Notes: generated by a model not told the origin, from the letters alone. A DNA stretch of 64,000 nucleotides from Planococcus rifietoensis (GCF_001465795.2 NZ_CP013659.2:1754501-1818500), one strand, 5' to 3'; positions 1 through 6,851 are shown, counted from the first letter of the stretch. Numbers and translations are program-made.

Positions 1-496
1 GGATGAACTTATTGCCGCCTACTAATACTGCGATATGCCATGCTTTGTAGCCTGTTACGGCCATGTAGTGCTGGCATTGGAGTAAATACGCAGCTGGGAC
101 TTCTTCATCCTCCCACTCGCCTCTCAGGAACTCAGAAGCCGTTTTGCATTCAAGCCCTTCTTCTTTCCCAACAATCAGCCTGTCAACGTTCGCCAGCATG
201 AAAGGATGCTTGGGATGCTGCAGAATGGCGTTGCGCTTTCGGACTCGAATGCCTGTACGAATTGAGAACTCTTGGGCGACAATGTCTTCCATGACATTCC
301 CCCAGTACGCGGCTTCGCCAGCCGTGCCTTCTTCCGTTGATTGACCGGTCTTATCAAGGTAGACTCCAACAGGAGACTTCCATTTGTTCAATCCAGCAAT
401 GGCTGAAACGTCACTGCCACCAATGCCTTTCTTACGTTGCTCGAGCCAATCTTCGCGGCTTAGATCCCGCGTATCAGCAAGTAATAATGCTCGCAT
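1..496 (-). CDS. YqaJ-like viral recombinase (partial, cut by window edge)
   Basis: Phage-type exonuclease of the YqaJ/lambda-exonuclease family, which resects DNA ends for single-strand annealing recombination. I translated the open frame by hand: it starts at ATG 496 behind GGAGGGATATCA and stays open to base 1 (165 residues visible, C-terminus missing). The N-terminus WLEQRKKGIGGSDVSAIAG is typical of YqaJ domains. The PD-(D/E)XK nuclease core is visible as Asp104 in ANVDRL and Glu116-Cys-Lys118 in LECKTA. The YqaI homologue directly upstream reproduces the yqaI-yqaJ order of the B. subtilis skin prophage. A RecT/YqaK partner would be expected just outside the window. Confidence 0.85.
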   Translation of the reverse strand, partial: MRALLLADTRDLSREDWLEQRKKGIGGSDVSAIAGLNKWKSPVGVYLDKTGQSTEEGTAGEAAYWGNVMEDIVAQEFSIRTGIRVRKRNAILQHPKHPFMLANVDRLIVGKEEGLECKTASEFLRGEWEDEEVPAAYLLQCQHYMAVTGYKAWHIAVLVGGNKFI

Positions 497-548
497 TGAT
501 ATCCCTCCATTTTCTGTGCTAAAATAGCGATATAAGTTGTTTTTTCAG

Positions 549-597
549 CCCACGCCAATGGGTCTGTGTAGCCGGTTGCTTTTTAAGCAGCTGGCTA
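549..597 (-). other. Structured spacer between yqaI and yqaJ
   Basis: About 98 bases separate the YqaI stop from the YqaJ start. On the minus strand they form a 13-bp imperfect hairpin (arms 569-581 and 585-597) that includes the YqaI stop codon. A shorter CCCA/TGGG hairpin (549-552 with 559-562) and an A-run follow. On the plus strand the large hairpin is followed by TTTT, so it could also terminate antisense transcripts. Its role is unknown. Confidence 0.4.
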
Positions 598-840
598 TTT
601 TATTGCCTTGAAGAATTCAGCGCCGACGACTTCGATTAAGTAGTCTTCCATGTTGTCTTGAAGCACTACGCGACCTGCCTTGTCTTCAAACCACGTGTCG
701 CCTGTTTGGATCTCCGAACCGAAGTGATCTTCAATCGGATGATCGTTCTCGACCTCGATAGAGATTTCCGAGCTCTCGAAGCGTGCATCTGTAACTGGAT
801 AGCCTGTCAGCATGCAGCGTTCTACGTCTGGATGAGTCAT
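595..840 (-). CDS. YqaI-like small phage protein
   Basis: Small acidic protein of 81 residues. Its C-terminal half (about residues 48-80, with VVLQDNMEDYLIEVVGAEF) resembles B. subtilis YqaI from the skin element (Yqai family), and it sits directly upstream of a YqaJ recombinase as YqaI does. The start at 840 follows GGGAGGTGATAGAGA. Function is unknown; the position suggests an accessory to phage recombination or early replication. No membrane segment or catalytic motif is visible. Confidence 0.65.
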   Translation of the reverse strand: MTHPDVERCMLTGYPVTDARFESSEISIEVENDHPIEDHFGSEIQTGDTWFEDKAGRVVLQDNMEDYLIEVVGAEFFKAIK

Positions 841-990
841 TCTCTATCACCTCCCTCTGATGGTTGAATCCCATCAATCAGACCAGGAACGGAAACGGGG
901 AACATTCCTGGGCTGATTGACGAGAGTCAAAGCTCTCGAGTATAATTGAAGTAACCTTTTTTAATTTTATTGGCGGCTGATTTCCCAAGA

Positions 991-1107
991 TCAGTCGTCA
1001 TTTTTTTGTGCATTTATCGAACCGAACTGCGTGCCAACTAAGAAGCAAAGGAACCCCACAAGACCAGTAGCGATGAGCGTGTGTAATGCTTCGCCGGTTT
1101 GGATCAT
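991..1107 (-). CDS. Small membrane peptide, 38 residues
   Basis: Hypothetical micro-protein starting at ATG 1107 behind AAAGG with a 9-base spacer. Its start overlaps the stop of the upstream XRE gene by four bases (ATGA), so the two are probably translationally coupled. The sequence begins MIQTGEALHT and has one hydrophobic stretch (about residues 11-29, LIATGLVGFLCFLVG) followed by a polar tail ending QKNDD. Coupling, the ribosome site and the membrane segment support a real gene. I do not recognise a family. Confidence 0.5.
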   Translation of the reverse strand: MIQTGEALHTLIATGLVGFLCFLVGTQFGSINAQKNDD

Positions 1108-1616
1108 TGCAGATAACCTTTCGAGCGTAGTTGAATGTGGTGCTTGTGCCAGGTTTCGTTGTAACTGATAGAAGCTTCTTCACAGACCACAACGACCAGA
1201 TGCTCTAATGATGTAATGGCCTCGACCGCCTCTTCCAATACCTTCTCGATTTGTGGCGAGTGCCATGACGATAAGCTCTGGAATGGCTGCGCAAAACTCA
1301 GCGCTTTGATTGCCTCGTAAGCTTCTTTGATTTCTTCAAGCGTCTTCTCCCTTACCGCCGAGCGATGCAGATCCACGTTTGGGCCGTCCAGCCACATCGG
1401 TCCGGTTTTCGTATACTGACTTCTTAAAGCGAGTGCGAAGCGTGGATTGTCGTGTTTCGCCATCAGGTTCTGGGCGATATCTTGCGGAATGTTACGAGCA
1501 CCGCCTTCATACTTCGTGACAGCCTCTCGTGATACGTTCAGCTCCATCGCCATTTGCTGCTGTGTTTCATCGCCGCGCATTTCGCGCATGGCTTGTGTTA
1601 ATCGGTTCTTTGTCAT
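1104..1616 (-). CDS. XRE-family HTH phage protein
   Basis: DNA-binding protein of 170 residues. The N-terminal HTH (about residues 3-50) has ETQQQMAMELNVSREAVTKYE, close to the Cro/C1-type fold. The C-terminal ~100 residues are helical and of unknown role. The ATG at 1616 is chosen because AGGAGG lies nine bases upstream; the longer frame from 1640 would start before that ribosome site. It lies in the leftward early operon, and its stop overlaps the 38-residue membrane peptide. It may regulate early or late phage genes; the target is unknown. Confidence 0.65.
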   Translation of the reverse strand: MTKNRLTQAMREMRGDETQQQMAMELNVSREAVTKYEGGARNIPQDIAQNLMAKHDNPRFALALRSQYTKTGPMWLDGPNVDLHRSAVREKTLEEIKEAYEAIKALSFAQPFQSLSSWHSPQIEKVLEEAVEAITSLEHLVVVVCEEASISYNETWHKHHIQLRSKGYLQ

Positions 1617-1695
1617 TGTCATCATCCTCCTGTGTCCCATTTGAATGGAATTTTCTATTCAGACGTACCAAAATAACTTGTTGAAACGCTTATAC

Positions 1696-2007
1696 TTAAA
1701 TTACAGACAAGGAACGCTTCCTCTTCTGGAGCGCCGGTGTATTATCCTCAATCCACTTGAACAGCTTGTCTGTGTAGATTTTTGTTCCGAACTCTCGGCA
1801 GACTGGAAAGTCTGAACGGCCCATCAGCTCATACATCTTCGAATGGCTGACCCTCAGCAACGCCTTCGCTTCTTCCACTGTTAGAAAGTGCGGTAGCTCC
1901 TCCCTCGGAGCTAAGTCTTTCAAGGCCGCCTGTACTTCCGAACGAATTTCTTCTTGCAAGACTTGCCGTAAATCCTCGACGGTTAATGTCACGAGCATGG
2001 TTTCCAC
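1696..2007 (-). CDS. Excisionase-like helix-turn-helix protein
   Basis: Protein of 103 residues. Its C-terminal half (about 42-90) matches the MerR-like/excisionase HTH_17 layout: FLTVEEAKALLRVSHSKMYE, then a PVCREFGTKIYTDKLFKW wing. The N-terminal ~35 residues look helical and may dimerise. The GTG at 2007 is preferred because GAGGAG lies eight bases upstream. Frames from 2016 or from the later ATG fit the ribosome site less well. It could be an excisionase or an early-operon regulator, but it is far from int, so regulator is slightly favoured. Confidence 0.6.
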   Translation of the reverse strand: METMLVTLTVEDLRQVLQEEIRSEVQAALKDLAPREELPHFLTVEEAKALLRVSHSKMYELMGRSDFPVCREFGTKIYTDKLFKWIEDNTPALQKRKRSLSVI

Positions 2008-2068
2008 GTTTATCACTCCTCACGGGCGCTCCCTCGCGCCTTTTTTCTTTATCCTTATGTTCAAATAG

Positions 2069-2215
2069 TTAAATTTGTCCTTTCTTAACTTTGTCGGCCA
2101 ATGCGCGGGAATAATTATCAATGCGTTCTTTTCTTTTAGGTTTCTGAGTTTTTGAAAGATATCTTTCAACCTCTTTGTCGCTGATATAAGATAGTCGAGC
2201 CATAAATGTTTTCAT
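2069..2215 (-). CDS. Small basic phage protein, 48 residues
   Basis: Hypothetical short protein starting MKTFMARLSYISDKEVERY and ending KKGQI, rich in Lys and Arg. ATG 2215 lies behind AAAGGAG. It sits between the antirepressor and the HTH_17 gene on the same strand with short gaps, as an operon member would. No family is recognised. Its basic, helical character would suit a nucleic-acid-binding or scaffold role, but that is only an inference. Confidence 0.5.
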   Translation of the reverse strand: MKTFMARLSYISDKEVERYLSKTQKPKRKERIDNYSRALADKVKKGQI

Positions 2216-2250
2216 CGCTTTAATGCTCCTTTCTTATTTCCATCTCTTGT

Positions 2251-2973
2251 TCAAATAGCCAACCTTTCAGATAAGAACTTGTTGATGAAGTAAAGTTGTC
2301 CTTTACCGGTCACCTTAGGCGTATACTTGGTGTAAGTGGTGCCATCGCTTGATGTGTGCAATCGGGTCTGAATTTCAAACAGCTTCATATTCATCGATCT
2401 CTGAGAGGGCTTGTTCCAGTAGGCTTTACTATTAAGTAAGTAACCCTCTTCTCTCAGTACTTCGAAGAGTCTGTTCTGCCCCATGTTCAATCCTCGCTGG
2501 CTTAATATCGTTGCCAAATCCTTAATCAACACAGCGTTTTCACTAACCTGTATGGCTTCGGCCAAGAACACTTTCTTTTCGTCTGCTTTGACCTTCGCTT
2601 CGAGTTGAACTATTTTTTGCTGCTGAAAGTCCATGGCGCGTTTGATGACCATTTCAGGACTGCTCCAAAATCTTTCGATTTGAAGGAAATATTGACGAGC
2701 TTCCTTTCCTTTTTCCGAGCGCTGGATCATAGCGATTTCTTTTGCCATGTCGAGTTTGATTTGGTGGTCGGTATAGAACGTCATATTGCCTTGAGCTGTC
2801 GGTCTTTTTTGACCAATAGCTATATAATCAATATTTTCTTCAAAACCGTATTCGGTCATTCTGTCGAACCACTTGTCGTAGCGTGATGCAACTTCTAAAA
2901 ACTCATGAAGATCGCGGCCGCTTAAAGTAATCTCTCCAGAATCGTTCTGCGATGTGGGAATTAATTCGTTCAT
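2251..2973 (-). CDS. Phage antirepressor, AntA/KilAC type
   Basis: Antirepressor-type protein (240 residues) with two modules. The N-terminal AntA/AntB-like domain (about 1-110) contains TLSGRDLHEFLEV, DKWFDRMTEYGF and FYTDHQIKLDMAKEIAMIQR. The C-terminal KilAC/ANT domain (about 125-235) contains RGLNMGQNRLFEVLREEGYL and KVTGKGQLYFINKF. Such proteins counteract the lysogenic repressor or bind DNA in the early phage programme. ATG 2973 follows AGGAGG-AATTGGA. It sits downstream of the Cro-like gene in the leftward operon. Confidence in the domain call is high. Confidence 0.85.
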   Translation of the reverse strand: MNELIPTSQNDSGEITLSGRDLHEFLEVASRYDKWFDRMTEYGFEENIDYIAIGQKRPTAQGNMTFYTDHQIKLDMAKEIAMIQRSEKGKEARQYFLQIERFWSSPEMVIKRAMDFQQQKIVQLEAKVKADEKKVFLAEAIQVSENAVLIKDLATILSQRGLNMGQNRLFEVLREEGYLLNSKAYWNKPSQRSMNMKLFEIQTRLHTSSDGTTYTKYTPKVTGKGQLYFINKFLSERLAI

Positions 2974-3036
2974 TCCAATTCCTCCTATCTTTTATTCAAA
3001 ATTTTCTAATTAAAAACTGAGCTCGAAGTTTTTATT

Positions 3037-3045
3037 TGTTATAAT
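3037..3045 (+). promoter_or_regulatory. Extended -10 promoter for the KTSC gene
   Basis: TGTTATAAT at 3037-3045 matches an extended -10 (TGn TATAAT). No clear -35 lies upstream. It precedes the plus-strand KTSC gene by about 30 bases, suggesting independent expression within a leftward operon. Confidence 0.5.
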
Positions 3046-3077
3046 TTACCTATCTAAAATAGATGGGAGGTGTATCC

Positions 3078-3284
3078 ATGAGAATGCAAGCCGTTAATTC
3101 TAGCAACTTAAGAGCTGTTGGATACGACGCTGTGAATTCAATTTTGCGAATTGAATTTAAATCAGGAACTTATGATTATTTCGGTGTTCCTGAACATATC
3201 TATCGAGGTCTCATGTCTGCCGGTTCGCTGGGGAGCTACCATGCAGCAAACATAAAGAACTCTTTCAGATACCAACGTGTTTAA
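3078..3284 (+). CDS. KTSC domain protein
   Basis: Protein of 68 residues consisting of a KTSC domain. Landmarks are SSNLRAVGYD at the N-terminus, ILRIEFKSGTYDYFGVP in the middle, and a C-terminal SLGSYHAANIKNSF, where the family usually has a K-[ST]-x-G-x-[FY] type stretch. The domain occurs alone or fused to lysyl-tRNA synthetase-like or nuclease proteins, and its function is poorly known. ATG 3078 follows GGGAGG by seven bases, so the five-residue-longer frame is rejected. It runs opposite to the surrounding early genes, and its stop shares TTAA with the convergent BC1881-like gene. Confidence 0.75.
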   Translation: MRMQAVNSSNLRAVGYDAVNSILRIEFKSGTYDYFGVPEHIYRGLMSAGSLGSYHAANIKNSFRYQRV

Positions 3285-3436
3285 TCCTGGTTTATGATAA
3301 TAATTGCTGGGCCAGTGAACGTCTTTTCTTTCTGGCCCACTATTATTACTACTTCCTCGTAAGGATCCACATTCATTGAAACTACTGACTCTCTTTCAGA
3401 TAACTCTTCGGTGAGTTGCTTCGTTGATTTTGTCAA
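3281..3436 (-). CDS. BC1881-like small phage protein
   Basis: Protein of 51 residues starting at TTG 3436, nine bases after AAGGAG (an in-frame ATG at 3445 touches the ribosome site and is less likely). It begins MTKSTKQLTEELSERE, has VDPYEEVVI in the middle and ends GPAIIIINQD. From memory this pattern, with a short STK-ELxxRE head and GPA-I-L tail, matches the BC1881 family of small phage proteins of unknown function. It follows the Cro-like gene on the same strand. The stop codon overlaps that of the KTSC gene. Confidence 0.55.
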   Translation of the reverse strand: MTKSTKQLTEELSERESVVSMNVDPYEEVVIIVGQKEKTFTGPAIIIINQD

Positions 3437-3557
3437 CTTCGCCATCTCCTTCTAATAATTTCTAATTTAAACCCCTCACAGGACCCGCAACTTGTTTAAT
3501 ATTTCCTCAGGAGTTTTGTCTTGCCTGGTGAGCAAGACTTAGTTGTTCACTCCTCTC

Positions 3558-3794
3558 TTAAATTGCTATTCGCTTTTTACTACGCATTTCGTGTACTTCA
3601 TTATCAAAAAAAATAATCCATTGGAAGCCAAGTGCTTCAGCGATGTTCTTAGCAACCGCTACGCTTGGATCGCGTTCTCCTTGTTCAATCATTGCGTAAG
3701 TAGTACGAGCAATCCCTGATTTTTTAGCAGCTTCCTCTTGTGTTATGCCTAACTCAATGCGTTGATGTTTCAACCACTTTCTCACATTTTGCAC
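3558..3794 (-). CDS. Cro-like XRE regulator
   Basis: Small HTH protein of 78 residues. The HTH spans about residues 8-60, with GITQEEAAKKSGIARTTYAM and an IEQGERDPS turn. It starts at ATG 3794 behind AGGAGGTGCAAA. It is divergent from the larger repressor and first in the leftward early operon, the position of a Cro protein. A strong leftward promoter and several palindromic operators lie upstream, and one further operator copy (3581-3595) lies inside its own 3' end. The C-terminal tail (residues 60-78) is basic and short. Confidence 0.75.
   Translation of the reverse strand: MQNVRKWLKHQRIELGITQEEAAKKSGIARTTYAMIEQGERDPSVAVAKNIAEALGFQWIIFFDNEVHEMRSKKRIAI
3581..3595. promoter_or_regulatory. 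Operator copy inside the cro-like gene
   Basis: TACGCATTTCGTGTA matches the palindromic sites of the intergenic switch (TACRC-N5-GTGTA) but lies within the 3' coding end of the Cro-like gene, about 210 bases from the nearest intergenic copy. It may be an auxiliary operator allowing looping. Confidence 0.5.
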
Positions 3795-3800
3795 CTCCTG

Positions 3801-3815
3801 TACACGTTTCGTGTA
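3801..3815. promoter_or_regulatory. Phage operator O1
   Basis: Perfect palindrome TACACG-TTT-CGTGTA, downstream of the leftward promoter's -10 and just before the ribosome site of the Cro-like gene. A repressor bound here would block leftward transcription. Confidence 0.65.
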
Positions 3816-3827
3816 TTTACTACCTAA

Positions 3828-3856
3828 AGATTACTACACAATTCGAGACAAGTCAA
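3828..3856 (-). promoter_or_regulatory. Leftward early promoter
   Basis: Minus-strand -35 TTGACT (3851-3856), 17-base spacer, -10 TAATCT (3828-3833). The spacer contains a degenerate operator (TACACAATTCGAGAC, 3835-3849). It drives the Cro-like gene and the leftward operon. Confidence 0.7.
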
Positions 3857-3864
3857 TTATAAAT

Positions 3865-3879
3865 TACGCATTTTGTGTA
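3865..3879. promoter_or_regulatory. Phage operator O2
   Basis: TACGCATTTTGTGTA, matching the shared TACRC-N5-GTGTA pattern, between the leftward -35 and the rightward repressor gene. Its centre is 26 bases from O3. Confidence 0.6.
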
Positions 3880-3890
3880 TTTTATATATT

Positions 3891-3905
3891 TACACGCTAC
3901 GTGTA
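3891..3905. promoter_or_regulatory. Phage operator O3
   Basis: TACACGCTACGTGTA, a palindrome just upstream of a -10-like TATACT (3908-3913) on the plus strand. It is placed to control the repressor's own promoter. No good -35 is seen for that promoter. Confidence 0.6.
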
Positions 3906-3935
3906 TATATACTTAAGCTATTGGAGGTGACTAAT

Positions 3936-4283
3936 TTGCTTAGTCAGCGAATGAAAAGTTTACGCAGCAAAAAGAAATTGACCCAGTCCGAATTAGCGAA
4001 AATATTGGGTGTGGCAAGAACAACGTATGCAATGTATGAACAGGGTCAACGGGAACCGGATTATGAAACTTTACAAAAAATCGCGGACTATTTCGAAGTA
4101 ACAGTTGATTACCTCCTTGGTCGCGAAGAAAAGAAAACCCCGTCTTGGAGCGACGAGGATGAATTCGACAAATGGGTAAACGATCCAGAAGTTTATAAGT
4201 TCTACAAGGAATTTAATGACAGTCCAGAAGAACGCCGTCAAGCATTGCTAGCTGTATGGGAGATATTGAAGAAGCAAAAATAA
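3936..4283 (+). CDS. Lysogeny repressor, XRE family (CI-like)
   Basis: Protein of 115 residues with an N-terminal HTH (about 5-65: KKLTQSELAKILGVARTTYA, EQGQREPDYETLQKIADYF, VDYLLGR) and an acidic/aromatic C-terminal region probably used for oligomerisation. TTG 3936 is chosen because GGAGG lies eight bases upstream; the longer frame from 3873 runs through the operators. The HTH shares ARTTYAM with the Cro-like protein, which suits two proteins reading the same operator. No RecA-cleavable peptidase domain is seen. The ImmA-type protease downstream is a plausible inactivator. Confidence 0.75.
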   Translation: MLSQRMKSLRSKKKLTQSELAKILGVARTTYAMYEQGQREPDYETLQKIADYFEVTVDYLLGREEKKTPSWSDEDEFDKWVNDPEVYKFYKEFNDSPEERRQALLAVWEILKKQK

Positions 4284-4311
4284 AGTAAATTTGTAAAAGG
4301 GGTCATGAGAA

Positions 4312-4998
4312 ATGATTGAAGCCCTCGTCATATTTATACTTTTTTTATTGGCAATTTTCTTGTTTGTGTCATTTTATGAAATAATCTTGATTATAATTGG
4401 CGTCCTCATTTTTGGTTGGGGTCTTGAAAGAAATAATAATAGCGCTAAAAATCTAATATCGATTTTCGGAGCGTTGGTTTTATTCACTGGAATAGGCATG
4501 TTGTTTGTTGACTCCGATGAGCCAAACCAAGCCGAAGATGTTGTTCAAACTGAGCCTCAGATTAAAGAAGATATTGAGGAGACGAAAGAAATAGAACCAG
4601 TAACTGCAGTTGAAACTCCACCTTCAGAAGAGGCGGAAGAAGTTTTAGTTGAAGAGCCAGATGAGCCAGAAGAACCTACTGATGAAGCCTCATCTGCCCC
4701 GAAAATGGAGTGTGTTGATTTTAACAGTCATGAAGAACTTTTGGAGTATTGGTACGGTAATGGCTACTCTGCAGATAATGACCCGCACAATCTGGACGAG
4801 GACGCGAACGGAATTCCTTGTGATTCAGAAGATTTGATAAATCAAGTCGGGTCCCCCGAGCAAAGTAATTCATCTGTTTACTATGATAACTGCGCAGCTG
4901 TTAGAAGCGCTGGCGTAGCGCCAATTAGAACGGATGATGCGGGATATGGAAGCCATCTTGATCGCGATGGCGATGGGATTGCTTGCGAGCCATATTAA
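4312..4998 (+). CDS. Membrane protein with two excalibur domains
   Basis: Protein of 228 residues. Residues 1-65 are hydrophobic and form two to three membrane segments (LVIFILFLLAIFLFVSFYEI, then IILIIIGVLIFGWGL, then ISIFGALVLFTGIGMLFV). Residues 66-130 are a Glu/Pro-rich linker. Two excalibur-type Ca-binding motifs follow: about 133-172 (NLDEDANGIPCDSE) and 191-228 (AAVRSAGVAPIRTDDAGYG, then LDRDGDGIACE). Each has a DxDxDG-like loop and paired Cys. The domains probably lie outside the cell. The start follows AAAGGGG. It sits between the repressor and the ImmA gene in the lysogeny module, so it would be made in lysogens. A superinfection-exclusion or surface-conversion role is a guess. Confidence 0.75.
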   Translation: MIEALVIFILFLLAIFLFVSFYEIILIIIGVLIFGWGLERNNNSAKNLISIFGALVLFTGIGMLFVDSDEPNQAEDVVQTEPQIKEDIEETKEIEPVTAVETPPSEEAEEVLVEEPDEPEEPTDEASSAPKMECVDFNSHEELLEYWYGNGYSADNDPHNLDEDANGIPCDSEDLINQVGSPEQSNSSVYYDNCAAVRSAGVAPIRTDDAGYGSHLDRDGDGIACEPY

Positions 4999-5014
4999 AA
5001 AGAAAACAGGTCGA

Positions 5015-5043
5015 AAATCCCTGCTTTAAAAAAGTAGGGATTT
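5015..5043 (+). terminator. Terminator after the excalibur gene
   Basis: Arms AAATCCCTGCTTT (5015-5027) and AAAGTAGGGATTT (5031-5043) pair over 13 bases with one G-T. The descending T-run is short. Confidence 0.6.
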
Positions 5044-5088
5044 CTTATAAACTTAAATAGAACATACGTTCTTTAAAGGAGTGGCGTT

Positions 5089-5550
5089 ATGACACGGACT
5101 TATAATAATATTGAAGAATACATAACTCAATTTCTTAGCCGGTTAGGAATTTATTACCCTCACCAGCTAAATGCAGAGGATATAGCATCAAGGTTAGGGT
5201 TAGGCATTTACTATCTACCTTTTGAATCAATGTTTATTGATGGCAATTTCTTTATTGATATCCGAAAAAACGATGCTGAACAATGGGAAGATTTCGGTCA
5301 TGAACTTTGTCATGCGCTATGGCATGCTGGTGATCAAGCAATCATCCCTATTTCCATGCGTGACTATCAGGAATGGAAAGCAGATAATTTTGCTCAGCAT
5401 CTCTGCATTCCTACTTTTATGCTCGACAGGCTAGAGATGCCAAACACCGATAAACGTGCCATTTGGCTTATTGTTGAAACATTTGGAGTGACTTGGGAGT
5501 TTGCTGAGAAACGACTTAGACAATATATGCAAAACTTAATGTACCGATAG
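5089..5550 (+). CDS. ImmA/IrrE-family metallopeptidase
   Basis: Protein of 153 residues with the zinc motif HELCH (about residues 84-88, in FGHELCHALWHAG) and a downstream acidic residue in EWKADNFAQHLCIP, as in ImmA of ICEBs1. ImmA cleaves the element's repressor to induce excision and early transcription. ATG 5089 follows AAAGGAG by seven bases. It lies between the excalibur gene and int. In ICEBs1 the immA gene is next to immR and int, so an ImmR-ImmA-type induction is inferred here. Confidence 0.8.
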   Translation: MTRTYNNIEEYITQFLSRLGIYYPHQLNAEDIASRLGLGIYYLPFESMFIDGNFFIDIRKNDAEQWEDFGHELCHALWHAGDQAIIPISMRDYQEWKADNFAQHLCIPTFMLDRLEMPNTDKRAIWLIVETFGVTWEFAEKRLRQYMQNLMYR

Positions 5551-5657
5551 ACAGACCGATGGGTTAAAAGAATACCAACGGCTATCCAGCGAGAGGAAAA
5601 ACTGTACCGGTAGGTGTAGTTGCTGCATGATACGGTGAGCAAGAGGGAGTGTGTGCG

Positions 5658-6851
5658 ATGAAATGCAGAAAACTGCCCAATGGCAATTGGGAATGTTACG
5701 AAGAAGGACCGCGGGATCCGTACACGAATAAACGGAACCCCATCCGCAAACAGGCAAACAGCAAAACGGCTGCGCAAATCAAGGTGAAGGAATCCTTAAA
5801 GATTTTGGAATCCGGAATCGATGGCCGGACAGCAAACCGCGTTTTCTTCCAGGAAACGGCTGCAGAATGGTTTGAAGTCTATGCACATTCCGGTGTAAAA
5901 AAGAGCACGCTGCGCAGCCGGGATTCGACGGTGAAGCTAATTAATCGTTACATAGGCAATATGCTGATTGGCAGAATTACGCACCAACACATCCAGGACA
6001 TGCTGATGGATCTTCACCGGAAAGGTTCATCAAAGTCCCAGATTACGCATGTAAAAGTCACGGCGAACTTTGTCTTTGTGCATGCTCAGAAGCAACGGCT
6101 GCGGCTGGACAATCCGGTGAACCTGGTTATTATGCCGAAACGACGGCGAACAGTAGAGGAAATTGAAAGCCAGGAATTGAAAGAGAAGTATTTCGAGCGC
6201 GAAGAACTGGAAACCTTTTTAAATGCGGCCCGGGACTTAGGCTTGATCTTTGACGAGGAATGGTTTTATCTAATCGCCTTTACCGGGCTACGAGCTGGCG
6301 AAGTCTGTTCGTTGAAATGGGTGGACATTGATTTCGAGGAAAGCCGAATCCGCATCACCAAAACAATGGACAGTCCAGGAGCCGTGGAAAATTACGAATT
6401 GACCCCTCCGAAGTCGAATCAGTCGATACGAGTGGTCGACATCGACAGCAATACATTGAGTCTCTTTAAGCGCTTAAAAATTAAGCAGATGGAGAACCGG
6501 CTCAAATATCGGAAATCAACAGACAATTACCATGACATGAACTTTGTGTTCTGCCGGCCGAAGACCGGCTATCCGTACTCGGCCAAATTCATTTACCGTC
6601 GCTATCTCCGGATCTGCGAGAAGTCGGGCATCGGGAAACGAGACGGCCCTCACCTTCTCCGTCATACGCACATCACCATGCTGACAGAAGCCGGCATCGA
6701 CTTGGACACGATCATGCACCGAGTTGGCCATGCGGATGCCAAGACGACAAAAAACATTTATACGCACGTCACGAAGCGGATGAAACGGAATGCGCCGAAC
6801 CAACTAAAAATTCATTACGGGGAGATCTTCGGGAAGTTTTTTGAGGCCTAA
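5658..6851 (+). CDS. int: Tyrosine recombinase / phage integrase
   Basis: Site-specific integrase of 397 residues. An N-terminal AP2-like arm-binding domain (about 1-60, NGNWECYEEGPRDPYTNKR) is followed by a SAM-like core-binding domain (about 65-165) and the catalytic domain. Active-site residues are Arg near 211 (TGLRAGEV), HLLRHTH near 331, GH in HRVGHAD near 354 and the nucleophile Tyr near 367 (IYTHV). ATG 5658 fits the GAGGGAG ribosome site better than GTG 5649. It ends about 40 bases before the sucCD terminator and points at it, so attR/attL is expected at 6850-6940. Confidence 0.9.
   Translation: MKCRKLPNGNWECYEEGPRDPYTNKRNPIRKQANSKTAAQIKVKESLKILESGIDGRTANRVFFQETAAEWFEVYAHSGVKKSTLRSRDSTVKLINRYIGNMLIGRITHQHIQDMLMDLHRKGSSKSQITHVKVTANFVFVHAQKQRLRLDNPVNLVIMPKRRRTVEEIESQELKEKYFEREELETFLNAARDLGLIFDEEWFYLIAFTGLRAGEVCSLKWVDIDFEESRIRITKTMDSPGAVENYELTPPKSNQSIRVVDIDSNTLSLFKRLKIKQMENRLKYRKSTDNYHDMNFVFCRPKTGYPYSAKFIYRRYLRICEKSGIGKRDGPHLLRHTHITMLTEAGIDLDTIMHRVGHADAKTTKNIYTHVTKRMKRNAPNQLKIHYGEIFGKFFEA

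Noticed and set aside
974-1010. Hairpin and T-run resembling a plus-strand terminator
   Set aside because: It lies in the 3' coding end of the 38-residue peptide, the stem is imperfect, and no plus-strand gene precedes it.
3450-3557. 19-codon TTG frame between BC1881-like and cro-like genes
   Set aside because: The ribosome site is 14 bases away and the frame is too short to support.
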